Assembly: GCA_030040455.1 (NCBI GenBank)
Contig: JASHTR010000409.1
Location: 1-16,416, forward strand
Reading direction: 5' to 3'
Origin: Terriglobia bacterium
Lineage (GTDB): Bacteria; Acidobacteriota; Terriglobia; UBA7540
Length of the DNA stretch: 16,416 nt
Shown: piece by piece, positions 1 to 7,583 of the stretch
Position numbering within the stretch: position 1 is the stretch's first letter
How the letters are laid out: each line of letters begins with the position of its first letter
Program-made: the position numbers and the translations under genes
Notes under the pieces: generated by a model
The model's input: only the letters and a program-made list of their open reading frames with translations
Databases searched by the model: none
Told to the model about the DNA's origin: nothing

Positions 1-82
1 CTCTGGCAAGCATTACGCCTATAACCAGAAGAGCCCGTCTACCCCAGCCCAATCGGCGTCTGGGGCAATCTGCATCCCTCAT
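1..82 (-). CDS. pilP: PilP, type IV pilus inner-membrane lipoprotein (5' end only)
   Basis: Only the first 27 codons are in the window; the gene runs off the left edge. The ATG at 82 lies 3 nt after the pilO stop. It is preceded by a GGAG ribosome site that overlaps the end of pilO, with 7 nt spacing, so translation is probably coupled. The visible peptide has an arginine-rich start (RRRLGWGRR) followed by a hydrophobic run (ALLVIGVMLA), as expected for an export signal. PilP is known to follow PilO in pilMNOPQ operons and to link the PilNO inner-membrane pair to the PilQ secretin. The identity rests on gene order plus the signal-like N-terminus; no PilP domain is visible here. Confidence 0.6.
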   Translation of the reverse strand, partial: MRDADCPRRRLGWGRRALLVIGVMLAR

Positions 83-85
83 GCG

Positions 86-709
86 TTATCTCCTCACGCG
101 GCCACGCCGTGGCGGAGGCGGTGGAAGCGGCGGGCTGTTGTAAAACGTCGTCAGCACGCAATCGGCACCCACCGTTTCGTCCTGGCCAATCTTGTAGGTT
201 CCTCCGCTCGCCCCACGGGGTGGGCCAAGAGTGAGATTGGAAACATTCACGATTCTTGGACTGCTCGCCAGCCGGGCAAAAAAAGCCAATATTCCATAAT
301 AGGTGCCGTCTATTCTCATGCGAAACGGCATCGCAGTGAAAAATTGCTGCCGGACAGGCGGTTCTGAGCTCAGAAAGCGAACGTAAACCTGGGAAGCCGA
401 GGCTTCATCGCCCACCATCCGAATGAACTGGTCGTCAGCAGGCTGATCGGGAACAATCTGGCGCAGAGCATTCAATTCTTTGTTGGCATCTGCAATGTGC
501 CGCTTGAGAGCAGCACGTTGCGGTTCCAGCATCTTCCCGCGCATGTTTTGAGTTTCCAACTGGGTCAGTTGCGCCTTCAGCCCGGAGGCCTTCCGGTTGA
601 TCGGCAGGACCAGATCATAAATAACCACGGCAGCAAGAATCATTGGCAGTACGGCCAGAAGATAACCCTGCTGAACCTGAGAGAGATCGCTGAATTTTTT
701 TGAGGCCAT
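86..709 (-). CDS. pilO: PilO, type IV pilus alignment-complex protein
   Basis: This is a 207-residue bitopic inner-membrane protein. A short cytoplasmic start (MASKKFSDLS) is followed by one membrane segment at about residues 15-35 and a charged coiled-coil stretch at about 40-85. The rest is a periplasmic domain ending in a proline/arginine-rich tail. The size and layout fit PilO, which pairs with PilN in the periplasm and connects PilM to PilP and the secretin. The ATG at 709 is preferred because GAGGAG lies 7 nt upstream. An in-frame GTG at 724 would add five residues and place that ribosome site inside the gene. It lies 108 bp after pilN, and the gap holds a palindromic repeat. Confidence 0.85.
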   Translation of the reverse strand: MASKKFSDLSQVQQGYLLAVLPMILAAVVIYDLVLPINRKASGLKAQLTQLETQNMRGKMLEPQRAALKRHIADANKELNALRQIVPDQPADDQFIRMVGDEASASQVYVRFLSSEPPVRQQFFTAMPFRMRIDGTYYGILAFFARLASSPRIVNVSNLTLGPPRGASGGTYKIGQDETVGADCVLTTFYNSPPLPPPPPRRGRVRR

Positions 710-753
710 GTCTGTTCTCCTCACGGCGAGGCATCACCCCAGACTCATGGGAC

Positions 754-817
754 GGCTCCCTCACCCGGCTGGCTATGCTCGCCCCCTCCCCGCGCGCGAG
801 GAGAAGGGGTGGGGTGC
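754..817. repeat. GC-rich palindromic extragenic repeat between pilN and pilO
   Basis: C-rich sequence (782-791) and G-rich sequence (800-809) can pair over about 10 bp with two mismatches around a GCGCGC-containing loop. Further runs (CCCTCACCC at 759-767 and GGGGTGGGGTG at 806-816) allow a larger fold. It resembles the CCCTCACCC...CCCCTCCCCGCGCG type of dispersed extragenic repeat common in GC-rich bacterial genomes. A related element lies in the pilM leader at 2572-2700. It could slow ribosomes, stabilise the upstream transcript or simply be a dispersed repeat; the sequence alone does not decide. Confidence 0.55.
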
Positions 818-1447
818 CTAGCGAGGCGCAGGCGGGGGCGAAGGGCCCGGCGGGGCTGCTGCCCCGGTTGCCGCCTGCTGCCTGTAAAGACAGTCCAGAT
901 TAAACATGAAACTCACCTGGCTGTTCCGATCGTCCTCAAACACCTTCTCCAGCCGCACGTCCTCAAAGGAATTCATACTCTGAAGCGTGCTGATGAAGTC
1001 CGCAATTGTATTCACTTGTCCGGAGAGCCCCTGAATATTCAAACGCCCCTCGGTGGAAGCAACTGAGAGTAAATACAGACCATTAACGCGGTCGATAGCC
1101 CCTCCAAGCAGGGTCATCAGCTCCTGCGGCCCGGTACGGTTCAACTGCAACGCCTGGATCACGCTGATATGCTGGTTGATCCCCACGAGCTGGGCTTGAT
1201 ACACCCGGTTCTGCGCCTCGATCCCCGCCAGACGGGCTGCTTCCCGACGTGCCTGGTCGATCTGCCGGGTGAGGCTGGCAACGTGGTTGTTGGCGCTCCA
1301 ATAGAGGAACCCCACCACCGCCAGGCACGCCACCAAGCTGACCAGAGGCATGAACTCTTTACGCTTGGTTAGCGGCAACTCATCGCTAAATTTCGCCGCT
1401 GGCTCGCCAGCGGCCACCGGCGCCGGGATAAGGTTAATGCGGATCAT
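818..1447 (-). CDS. pilN: PilN, type IV pilus alignment-complex protein
   Basis: The 209-residue product begins with MIRINLIP, the conserved cytoplasmic PilN peptide that binds a groove in PilM. A single membrane segment follows at about residues 34-52, then a helical, probably coiled-coil region and a periplasmic domain. The C-terminus is a low-complexity alanine/proline tail. The start overlaps the pilM stop as ATGA (1444-1447), so translation is probably coupled. PilN is known to heterodimerise with PilO and, with PilM and PilP, to form the platform that links the pilus motor to the secretin. Confidence 0.92.
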   Translation of the reverse strand: MIRINLIPAPVAAGEPAAKFSDELPLTKRKEFMPLVSLVACLAVVGFLYWSANNHVASLTRQIDQARREAARLAGIEAQNRVYQAQLVGINQHISVIQALQLNRTGPQELMTLLGGAIDRVNGLYLLSVASTEGRLNIQGLSGQVNTIADFISTLQSMNSFEDVRLEKVFEDDRNSQVSFMFNLDCLYRQQAATGAAAPPGPSPPPAPR

Positions 1448-2508
1448 GCGGCGTCAAAGCTCCTCAACGCCAAGCCGACAGCCACCGTCATTCGCGGCGC
1501 CAACTCCGCGATAAAGGCCGGATCAAACCTGTCCGGATTCGAATGAATCTTGCGGAATGGATCGATGATCTCTACGGGAATTTCAAACGCCGCCTTCAGC
1601 AGATCACACAGCCCTTTAATGCGCGCCGTGCCACCTCCCACATAGAGGGCATGGATCGTTTCCGCGGCCGTGGTATGGCGGAAGAAATCGAAGGTCTTTT
1701 GTATTTCAAGCAGGAGAACCTCGGAGACGGACCTCAAATGGGGCGCCTCTGCGTCTTGAGCCACGTTAGGGAGCTTTGCGCCCATCTTGAGCTTTTCCGC
1801 GTCGTCAAAGCTCAAGTCCAGCTCTTTTTGCAGAATGTCGGTATATTGGTTTCCTCCAACCGAAACATCCCGCGTGAACAAGGGCATTCCACCGCGGGTC
1901 ACGATGATGTTCATGATGCTCGCACCGATATTCAGAAGAGCGATGGTCTGATCCGGAGGAGGCTCGTAATTCAGCTCGAAAGCATTCTGCAGAGCGAATG
2001 CGTCAATGTCCATGACCACCGGCGTCTTGTGCGCCAAGGCAACGGCGTGAGTGTAGCCCTGGATCTTTTCCTTTTTCACGGCCAGCAGAAGCACGTCCAG
2101 CATGTTGAGGGCTGAGGCAGGACCCAACACGTAATAGTTGAGATTAACTTCGGCAAGGTCAAAACGGATGTTCTGGAGGGCCTCCTGCTGAATGGCCATC
2201 TCGAGCTCCTCTTCGTTGGTAGCACCCACCGTCATCCGCTTGACGATCACTGAATGCCCCGAGACGGAGGTGGCCACCTGCGTGGTTCCAATCTTGTTGC
2301 CTGTAAATATCTTTTCGATCGTACCGGAAACCGAAGGCGCGTCCATGATGGCGCCTTCCACAATGGTGTCCGGACTAAGGCTGCTGAGAGCCAGATTTGA
2401 AAGCTCGTAACTGCCGTTCTGAAGCTTGAGCTCCACCGCCTTAATGGAGCTGGAGCCAATATCCAGGCCCACCAACCCGGATGATTTCTTCTTTCCCCGC
2501 CACTTCAT
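1444..2508 (-). CDS. pilM: PilM, actin-like cytoplasmic type IV pilus protein
   Basis: This is a 354-residue actin-like ATPase-fold protein. The N-terminal phosphate-binding strand GLDIGSSSIKAVEL (about residues 14-27) and the C-terminal adenosine-site motif YVGGGTARIKGL are the expected signatures, and the length is usual for PilM. PilM is known to bind the cytoplasmic tail of PilN at the inner face of the membrane. It is the first gene of the minus-strand pil operon. The ATG at 2508 follows AAGGGA with about 9 nt spacing. A promoter at 2726-2754 would give a leader of about 210 nt rich in hairpins. Confidence 0.93.
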   Translation of the reverse strand: MKWRGKKKSSGLVGLDIGSSSIKAVELKLQNGSYELSNLALSSLSPDTIVEGAIMDAPSVSGTIEKIFTGNKIGTTQVATSVSGHSVIVKRMTVGATNEEELEMAIQQEALQNIRFDLAEVNLNYYVLGPASALNMLDVLLLAVKKEKIQGYTHAVALAHKTPVVMDIDAFALQNAFELNYEPPPDQTIALLNIGASIMNIIVTRGGMPLFTRDVSVGGNQYTDILQKELDLSFDDAEKLKMGAKLPNVAQDAEAPHLRSVSEVLLLEIQKTFDFFRHTTAAETIHALYVGGGTARIKGLCDLLKAAFEIPVEIIDPFRKIHSNPDRFDPAFIAELAPRMTVAVGLALRSFDAA

Positions 2509-2571
2509 GCATCATCATCCCTTGGAGTCAATATCGGCGCGTGGGGCGCCTGAATCAGAAAAATTTCTCTT

Positions 2572-2700
2572 GCCCCCTCACCCCGCGATCTCTGCCCCTA
2601 TTGGGTCAGGGAGGAACCGCGCAGCGGATCAGGTGAGGGGGCTCCCGCTTCCGAGGCTCTGCCTCAGTAAGATCCCCCTCCTAAGCGGTAAGGCAAGGGG
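2572..2700. repeat. Cluster of inverted repeats in the pilM 5' leader
   Basis: Three foldable units lie side by side. A perfect 11-bp inverted repeat GCCCCCTCACC (2572-2582) pairs with GGTGAGGGGGC (2632-2642). A short perfect hairpin GAGGC-TCT-GCCTC spans 2653-2665. An imperfect pair CCCCCTCCT (2674-2682) and AGGCAAGGGG (2691-2700) follows. The first unit resembles the repeat in the pilN-pilO gap. Downstream of the predicted start site these would be transcribed as a structured leader of the pil operon. They may be dispersed repeats rather than dedicated regulatory structures. Confidence 0.55.
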
Positions 2701-2725
2701 TGCGCCAGAACCTCTTGCGTTTATT

Positions 2726-2754
2726 GTTTTACTATCTATTTACTTAGTTGTCAA
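2726..2754 (-). promoter_or_regulatory. Predicted sigma-70-type promoter for pilMNOP
   Basis: On the minus strand a perfect -35 box TTGACA (2754-2749) and a -10-like TAAAAC (2731-2726) are separated by 17 bp in an AT-rich stretch. Transcription would start near 2719, about 210 nt before the pilM ATG. Confidence 0.55.
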
Positions 2755-2901
2755 GTCTCTTGTTTATAATATCATCCCCCCCGGTTTCCGGTTTTACGGA
2801 AAGCCTTCCCATGGGTAGGAATATAGGGGGGAAGACGGCAGGCACGTAGGCTAGACCGAAGAAGACCGTATTCTGACAGTATGCGTCGTAGGCCCTACGC
2901 T

Positions 2902-3285
2902 CTATGTTTTGCGTCTTCGAAGCGCGCGATCGAGGCTGATGAGCCCGGGACCGGCAGCGCACAGGTAGAGGTAGATGAAGCAGTAGAGCACGGCCGGCTC
3001 CCCGCCATTGCGGAGAGGAAAGAAGTTATGAGGATAGTGCACCGTGAAATAGGCTACTGCCATCTCGCCCGCAAGCACGAAGGCAACGGGAGAAGTGAAA
3101 AGGCCGAGCACAATCAACGTCCCGCCCACGGATTCAATCAGGCCGGCAAACCAGAGCAGATGGGGGAAATGGGCGGCGTGGCCGTGCAGCCCCCCGAGCA
3201 TCCCGAAAAGCTTTTGTACCCCGTGGCACGTGAACGTAAAGCCAATAACAATCCGCAGAATCGAGCGTAGAACGTTTTCAGTCAT
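2902..3285 (-). CDS. DoxX family membrane protein
   Basis: The 127-residue product has about four membrane-spanning stretches. It also has the DoxX-family pattern of an N-terminal LRSILRIVIGFTFTCHGVQKLFG followed by a glycine-rich second helix with an acidic residue (GLIESVGGTLIVLGLFT). DoxX proteins are small inner-membrane proteins, some tied to quinone-linked oxidoreductases or redox stress; the role here is not known. I chose the ATG at 3285 because GGAGG lies 5 nt upstream. An in-frame GTG at 3321 would add 12 polar residues not typical of the family. It is divergent from the GH27 gene and separated from pilM by 393 bp. Confidence 0.88.
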   Translation of the reverse strand: MTENVLRSILRIVIGFTFTCHGVQKLFGMLGGLHGHAAHFPHLLWFAGLIESVGGTLIVLGLFTSPVAFVLAGEMAVAYFTVHYPHNFFPLRNGGEPAVLYCFIYLYLCAAGPGLISLDRALRRRKT

Positions 3286-3365
3286 CCCAGCCTCCATTTC
3301 GAGGAAACACGATTTAGTCACAGTAGCACAACCGGGAAAGATTCTTTAAAACTGTAACATAATAC

Positions 3366-3394
3366 TTGAATCCGCGCGTCTCCTCAGGTATAAG
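3366..3394 (+). promoter_or_regulatory. Predicted promoter for the GH27-led plus-strand genes
   Basis: TTGAAT (3366-3371) and TATAAG (3389-3394) are separated by exactly 17 bp. This close sigma-70-type match would start transcription near 3401, about 40 nt before the GH27 ATG. Confidence 0.55.
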
Positions 3395-3441
3395 GGAAAA
3401 GCCCACGTCGAGAAAAACGCTTGCCGTGGCCACCACTCACA

Positions 3442-4815
3442 ATGAAACAGTCGACGAAGTTCTTTATTGCGCTTCTGGCGCTCGCACTTCCGTTTTACGG
3501 CGTGGGATTGAGGCCGCGCAAGATGAGCTCCGCCGACACTGCTCCGCAATCCTTGCTGGCTCCAACCCCGCCGATGGGCTGGAACAGCTACGACTGCTAC
3601 GGCGGCGACGTCGACGAGCAGGAAGTAAAGGCCAACGCGGATTACATGGCCGCGCATCTCGCCCGCTACGGCTGGCGATATATTGTGGTGGATTACTATT
3701 GGTACTATCCGAGTGGCCAAGTGCAGGGAAGGCCGACGATGGATCGCTACGGGAGGCTCTTACCCGCGCTCAACCGTTTCCCTTCGGCTGCAGATGGGCG
3801 CGGTTTCAAGCCACTGGCCAACTACGTTCACAGTAAAGGATTAAAGTTCGGCATCCACATTATGCGGGGCATCCCCCGCGCGGCCGTTGCGCAGAACCTG
3901 CCGATCCTGGGAGCCAGGGCTCACGCTCGGGACGTAGTTAACCTTCTAAACAGTTGTCCGTGGTCGAAGGCCATGGATGGCATCGATGTCTCCAAGCCTG
4001 CGGGCCGGGCGTATTATGATTCCATCGCAAAGCTTTACGCCCGATGGGGTGTGGATTACATTAAGGCGGACGACATGAGCAGCGCTGAGAACCCATACGG
4101 CGAGCTTTACCACGCGCCGGAAATCGAGGCGTTGCGCCAAGCCATGACTCATTCGGGAAGGACCATGGTCTTGAGCCTCTCGCCCGGCCCTACGCCGCTC
4201 GCGGATGCTATCCAGGTTACCCGCCACGCGCAACTCTGGCGCATTTCGGGTGATATGTGGGACAACTGGCAGCAAGTAGCCGACCAGTTTGGGAACTGCC
4301 GCCTGTGGGCTCTTTATGCCGGCCCTAACCACTGGCCGGACGCGGATATGCTCCCCATCGGCCGCTTGCGCATTCGCGGCTTTCAGGATAGCCCGCGGAT
4401 GACGCGCCTCACCCACGATGAGCAACGCACCCTGTTGACGCTCTGGTTTATTTTCCGGTCGCCGCTTATGATCGGAGCAGACCTTCCCAGCCTCGATCCA
4501 TTCACGCTTTCGCTCCTGACCAACCCGGAGGCGCTGGCCGTCGACCAACATAGCTCAAATAACCGCCAACTCTTCGCGCGCGGTGACGAGATCGCCTGGG
4601 TCGCCGATGTTTCCGGAAGCCAAAAGAAATACGTGGCGCTGTTTAACCTTGATGATGCTCAGCGTCAGAGGATAAGAGTGTCATGGAGCGAGTTGGGCCT
4701 TCGGGGGACGCGCGTGGTGCGCGATCTTTGGGAGCAAAAAGACGTCGGAACTTACGCCCATGCATTTTCGGCGGATATTCCACCCCACGGCGCAGGCCTT
4801 TATGAGGTCGAATGA
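3442..4815 (+). CDS. Secreted GH27-type glycoside hydrolase (alpha-galactosidase-like)
   Basis: The 457-residue product has an N-terminal export signal (MKQSTKFFIALLALALPF), then a (beta/alpha)8 catalytic domain opening with the clan GH-D signature PPMGWNSY and a small C-terminal beta domain. Aligned with GH27 enzymes, D210 in YIKADD takes the place of the nucleophile and D271 in WRISGDMWDNW that of the acid/base. The loop after FGIHIMRGIPR differs from the cysteine-bearing loop of classical alpha-galactosidases, so the substrate may be another alpha-galactoside or beta-L-arabinopyranoside; I cannot say which. The enzyme retains the anomeric configuration if it follows the family. The ATG at 3442 has no strong ribosome site; a TTG at 3421 is in frame but precedes the natural signal peptide. 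It heads the plus-strand gene run. Confidence 0.85.
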   Translation: MKQSTKFFIALLALALPFYGVGLRPRKMSSADTAPQSLLAPTPPMGWNSYDCYGGDVDEQEVKANADYMAAHLARYGWRYIVVDYYWYYPSGQVQGRPTMDRYGRLLPALNRFPSAADGRGFKPLANYVHSKGLKFGIHIMRGIPRAAVAQNLPILGARAHARDVVNLLNSCPWSKAMDGIDVSKPAGRAYYDSIAKLYARWGVDYIKADDMSSAENPYGELYHAPEIEALRQAMTHSGRTMVLSLSPGPTPLADAIQVTRHAQLWRISGDMWDNWQQVADQFGNCRLWALYAGPNHWPDADMLPIGRLRIRGFQDSPRMTRLTHDEQRTLLTLWFIFRSPLMIGADLPSLDPFTLSLLTNPEALAVDQHSSNNRQLFARGDEIAWVADVSGSQKKYVALFNLDDAQRQRIRVSWSELGLRGTRVVRDLWEQKDVGTYAHAFSADIPPHGAGLYEVE

Positions 4816-4837
4816 GGGAGGAGCAACGTTCGGTTTA

Positions 4838-5464
4838 ATGGAGCCTTACGAGTCGTACCTGAAGGTTGCCGGGGAATGGGAGGCTGAATTTTCGCGCAAC
4901 CGCGCCCTACACGGCGAAAGGATTCATTGCCGCAAGGGGTGCAGCGATTGTTGCAGCCAGATGTTCCTGATTACAGAAATCGAAGCGGCCTATATTTCGA
5001 ATGGGGTCAAAGAGCTTCCTGCCGCCCAGCGAGACACCCTCCGCGAGCGTGCAGAGAGATATTCGATCGAGCGGGAGAAGTTGCTGGCGGACCGCAAGCT
5101 TCCTGACGCGTGGGGCGCGCTGCCGCCTCCCGGATTGCGTCTTCCCTGCCCGGCGCTTGTAGACGGCGCCTGCTCCATTTATGAGCACCGGCCCCTCATC
5201 TGCCGCAAGTACGGCATCCCGCTCTTCAATCCCCAAAAACCGGAGCGCATCTTCGCCTGCGAGCTCAACTTCAAGTCTGGCGAAGAGATCGACGACCCGG
5301 AACTCATCCAAATTCAGACTTCTCTGGCGAATCGCTGGCGCAACGTGCAAGCGGAATACAACGCACAGGGCGGCCGTCGCGATCCCAAGCCCTTGACGGT
5401 GGCGCGGGCGCTGCTGGAGGATTTTGAGAGCTATGTGCCCGCCCCTCCCCCCAGCGTATACTGA
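4838..5464 (+). CDS. YkgJ-type cysteine-cluster (zinc- or iron-chelating) protein
   Basis: The 208-residue cytoplasmic protein carries the family's CxxxCxxCC cluster (C31, C35, C38, C39). Further cysteines C104, C112 and C122 lie in PCPALVDGACSIYEHRPLIC, and another is near FACEL. This pattern is that of the UPF0153/YkgJ family, thought to chelate a metal; the reaction or partner is unknown. The ATG at 4838 follows a GGGAGGAG ribosome site at longer than usual spacing (about 14 nt). An ATG at 4802 would overlap the GH27 end and is less likely. The 22-nt gap to GH27 and 18-nt gap to the carboxyltransferase suggest one transcript. Confidence 0.8.
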   Translation: MEPYESYLKVAGEWEAEFSRNRALHGERIHCRKGCSDCCSQMFLITEIEAAYISNGVKELPAAQRDTLRERAERYSIEREKLLADRKLPDAWGALPPPGLRLPCPALVDGACSIYEHRPLICRKYGIPLFNPQKPERIFACELNFKSGEEIDDPELIQIQTSLANRWRNVQAEYNAQGGRRDPKPLTVARALLEDFESYVPAPPPSVY

Positions 5465-5482
5465 TTGAGGAGAACCCATCCA

Positions 5483-7159
5483 TTGGCGCGCAGCGTGCTT
5501 CCAACACAAGTTGATCCGCGTTCAGAGCAATTTGAGAAGAACACCCGCCGCATGGTGGATTTGCTCACTGAAATCAAGAATGAAGAGGAACAAATCCGGC
5601 AAGGCGGAGGCGAAAAAGCCATCGAGTCGCAGCACCGGAAAGGACGCCTGACGGCGAGGGAAAGGATCGCGCGGCTGCTGGACGCCGAGCCGGGTTTCTT
5701 TGAGCTCGGGATTTATGCGGCTTACGGCATGTACGGTGAATGGGGTGGCGCGCCGGCGGCGGGAGTGGTGACCGGCCTTGGCCACATCCACGGCCGCCTC
5801 ACGATGGTGATTGCCAACGACGCGACGGTGAAGGCGGGCGCGTTCTTTCCGCTCACGGCTAAAAAAGTGATCCGCGCTCAGAATATCGCAATGGAGAATC
5901 ATATTCCGGTGGTTTATCTGGTGGATTCTTCCGGCGTGTTTCTTCCGTTGCAGGAAGATGTGTTCCCCGACACAGACGATTTTGGCCGCATCTTTCGCAA
6001 CAACGCGGTGATGAGCGCTCGGGGCATCCCGCAGACGACCGCCATCATGGGCATGTGCGTGGCCGGAGGAGCCTACCTGCCGGTGATGTGCGACAACGTC
6101 CTGATGACGGAAGGCAGCGGTCTTTTCCTCGCGGGTCCTGCCCTGGTGCAAGCGGCGATCGGCCAGCAGGCTTCCGCCGAGGAGCTGGGCGGCGCGGCAG
6201 TGCACGCCTGCATCAGCGGAACCGTGGACTTCCGCGAGCCGGACGATCCGGCCTGCCTTGAGCGTGTCCGTGCTTTGATTGAAAAGACGGGAGCGCGCCC
6301 CCGCGCGCCTTTTGACGAGCAGGCGGAGGAGCCACCTGCCTATCCTGCCTCTGAAATTTACGGCATTTATTCCGACGATCCGGCGCGCCAGTACGACATG
6401 CGGGAAATCATCGCGCGCATCGTGGATGGCTCCGGTTTTGAAGAATACCGGGCGGAATACGGCGAGACCCTCCTTTGTGGCTACGCGCGCGTCGGCGGCT
6501 GGGCGGTGGGAATTGTTGCGAACCAAAAGAAGAACGTGCTGACGGTGGCGCCGGGAATAGGACAAAAGCGGATGGAATTCGGCGGCGTCATTTATGCCGC
6601 CTCGGCGGAAAAAGCCGCCCGCTTCATTATGGGTTGCAATCAGAGCCGCGTTCCCCTCGTTTTCCTGCACGACGTCAATGGGTTCATGGTGGGCAAAGAG
6701 GCGGAATGGAGCGGCATTATCCGCGCCGGCGCGAAGATGGTGAACGCGGTGGCGAACAGCGTGGTCCCCAAGATCACCGTGATTTGTGGCGGAAGCTTTG
6801 GCGCCGGCCATTATGCCATGTGCGGCAAGGCGTATGACCCACGGTTTATCTTCGCATGGCCCACGGCGCGCTATGCGGTGATGAGTGGGGAGTCTGCCGC
6901 GGCAACGCTGGTGGAAGTTCGGGTGCGGCAACTCGAGCGGGAAGGGCGAAAACCCGACAAGCAGGAGAAGGAGAAGCTCTTCAATTCCATCCTCTCCGCT
7001 TACCAGCAACAGATGGACCCGCGGTACGCGGCGGCGCGTCTCTGGGTGGATGCCATCATCGATCCGGCGGAAACGCGGGAAGCCATCATTGGGGCGCTCG
7101 AAGCAGCCGCCCTCAATCCCGAAGTTCCAGAATTCAAGACCGGCGTATTGCAAACGTGA
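5483..7159 (+). CDS. mccB: Acyl-CoA carboxylase carboxyltransferase subunit, methylcrotonyl-CoA carboxylase beta type
   Basis: The 558-residue product is a full-length biotin-dependent carboxyltransferase with two crotonase-like halves. The N-terminal half holds the MCC-beta-like stretch LPLQEDVFPDTDDFGRIF and the oxyanion loop AGGAY (residues 194-198), then LGGAAVH. The C-terminal half has CGGSFGAGHYAMCG (from residue 435) and AWPTARYAVMSGESAA. The family moves carboxyl from biotin to 3-methylcrotonyl-CoA; related enzymes use propionyl-, geranyl- or glutaconyl-CoA. The downstream HMG-CoA lyase and methylglutaconyl-CoA hydratase-like genes favour leucine breakdown. No biotin carboxylase/biotin carrier subunit is in the window. 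The TTG at 5483 is chosen because AGGAGA lies about 10 nt upstream; TTG 5465 and GTG 5495 are alternatives. Confidence 0.85.
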   Translation: MARSVLPTQVDPRSEQFEKNTRRMVDLLTEIKNEEEQIRQGGGEKAIESQHRKGRLTARERIARLLDAEPGFFELGIYAAYGMYGEWGGAPAAGVVTGLGHIHGRLTMVIANDATVKAGAFFPLTAKKVIRAQNIAMENHIPVVYLVDSSGVFLPLQEDVFPDTDDFGRIFRNNAVMSARGIPQTTAIMGMCVAGGAYLPVMCDNVLMTEGSGLFLAGPALVQAAIGQQASAEELGGAAVHACISGTVDFREPDDPACLERVRALIEKTGARPRAPFDEQAEEPPAYPASEIYGIYSDDPARQYDMREIIARIVDGSGFEEYRAEYGETLLCGYARVGGWAVGIVANQKKNVLTVAPGIGQKRMEFGGVIYAASAEKAARFIMGCNQSRVPLVFLHDVNGFMVGKEAEWSGIIRAGAKMVNAVANSVVPKITVICGGSFGAGHYAMCGKAYDPRFIFAWPTARYAVMSGESAAATLVEVRVRQLEREGRKPDKQEKEKLFNSILSAYQQQMDPRYAAARLWVDAIIDPAETREAIIGALEAAALNPEVPEFKTGVLQT

Positions 7160-7162
7160 GAT

Positions 7163-7190
7163 AGTCAAAAGTCAAAGGTCGAAAGTTAAA
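7163..7190 (+). repeat. Left array of four 7-bp repeats beside the four-helix-bundle gene
   Basis: Four consecutive 7-bp units AGTCAAA, AGTCAAA, GGTCGAA, AGTTAAA begin 4 nt after the carboxyltransferase stop. They match, in opposite orientation, the array at 7584-7625 on the other side of the small gene. Confidence 0.8.
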
Positions 7191-7213
7191 GGAGCAGGCA
7201 ACCGGGAGTTTGA

Positions 7214-7573
7214 ATGCAACGATTCACCGATCTTCTCGTCTGGCAACGCAGCCACCGCCTCGTTCTGGAAGTGTATCGGATAACCCAGAAATTTCCTCCT
7301 GGTGAGCGCTATGGTATTGTTTCTCAAATCCGCAGGGCCGCTGCCTCCGTGCCTACGAATGTAGCCGAAGGGTCTAAGCGGCAGAGCGGCCAAGAGTATG
7401 CCCGCTTTTTGAATATTGCGGAAGGCTCGCTCGTTGAAACAGAGTATCTGCTAATGCTAAGCCGAGATCTCGGATATCTTACTCCGAACGTATCAGAAGC
7501 CTCATTAGAGGAAATCTCGGAAATCGCCCGAATGCTAAACTCGTTACGGAAGAAGGTAGAACACAACCATTGA
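7214..7573 (+). CDS. Four-helix-bundle protein (23S rRNA intervening-sequence / IVP family)
   Basis: The 119-residue, almost wholly helical protein has the family start (FTDLLVWQRSHRLVLEVY), the central motif VPTNVAEGSKR (residues 46-56) and a terminal helix rich in leucine and basic residues. Proteins of this family were first seen as reading frames inside intervening sequences of 23S rRNA genes, and Avd of diversity-generating retroelements belongs to the same fold family. Most free-standing members have no known function. It sits between the carboxyltransferase and HMG-CoA lyase genes, enclosed by inverted arrays of 7-bp repeats. It therefore looks like a late insertion into a metabolic operon. 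No reverse transcriptase or variable repeat is seen here. Confidence 0.9.
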   Translation: MQRFTDLLVWQRSHRLVLEVYRITQKFPPGERYGIVSQIRRAAASVPTNVAEGSKRQSGQEYARFLNIAEGSLVETEYLLMLSRDLGYLTPNVSEASLEEISEIARMLNSLRKKVEHNH

Positions 7574-7583
7574 CGCCGTCTTT

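Larger units (their letters stand above)
2509..2901. other. 393-bp intergenic region: pil operon leader and promoter, hairpin repeats
   Basis: I see no gene in this stretch. Read on the minus strand it is the space between the doxX stop and pilM. It holds the pil promoter (2726-2754), several inverted repeats in the pilM leader (2572-2700), an imperfect hairpin GGTTTCCG/CGGAAAGCC at about 2785-2810 and a 13-bp palindrome at 2887-2899 just past the doxX stop. The last two may help end the doxX transcript, but neither is followed by the U-run of a standard terminator. An open frame at 2426-2818 on the plus strand is antisense to the pilM start and has no protein-like character. Confidence 0.6.

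Noticed and set aside
2785..2810. Rho-independent terminator after doxX
   Set aside because: The hairpin is imperfect and is followed by a G-run rather than a U-run on the minus strand.
5522..7168. Long antisense frame (548 codons) opposite the carboxyltransferase
   Set aside because: It is a GC-rich shadow: rich in His and Arg, no recognisable domain, and fully covered by a clear gene on the other strand.
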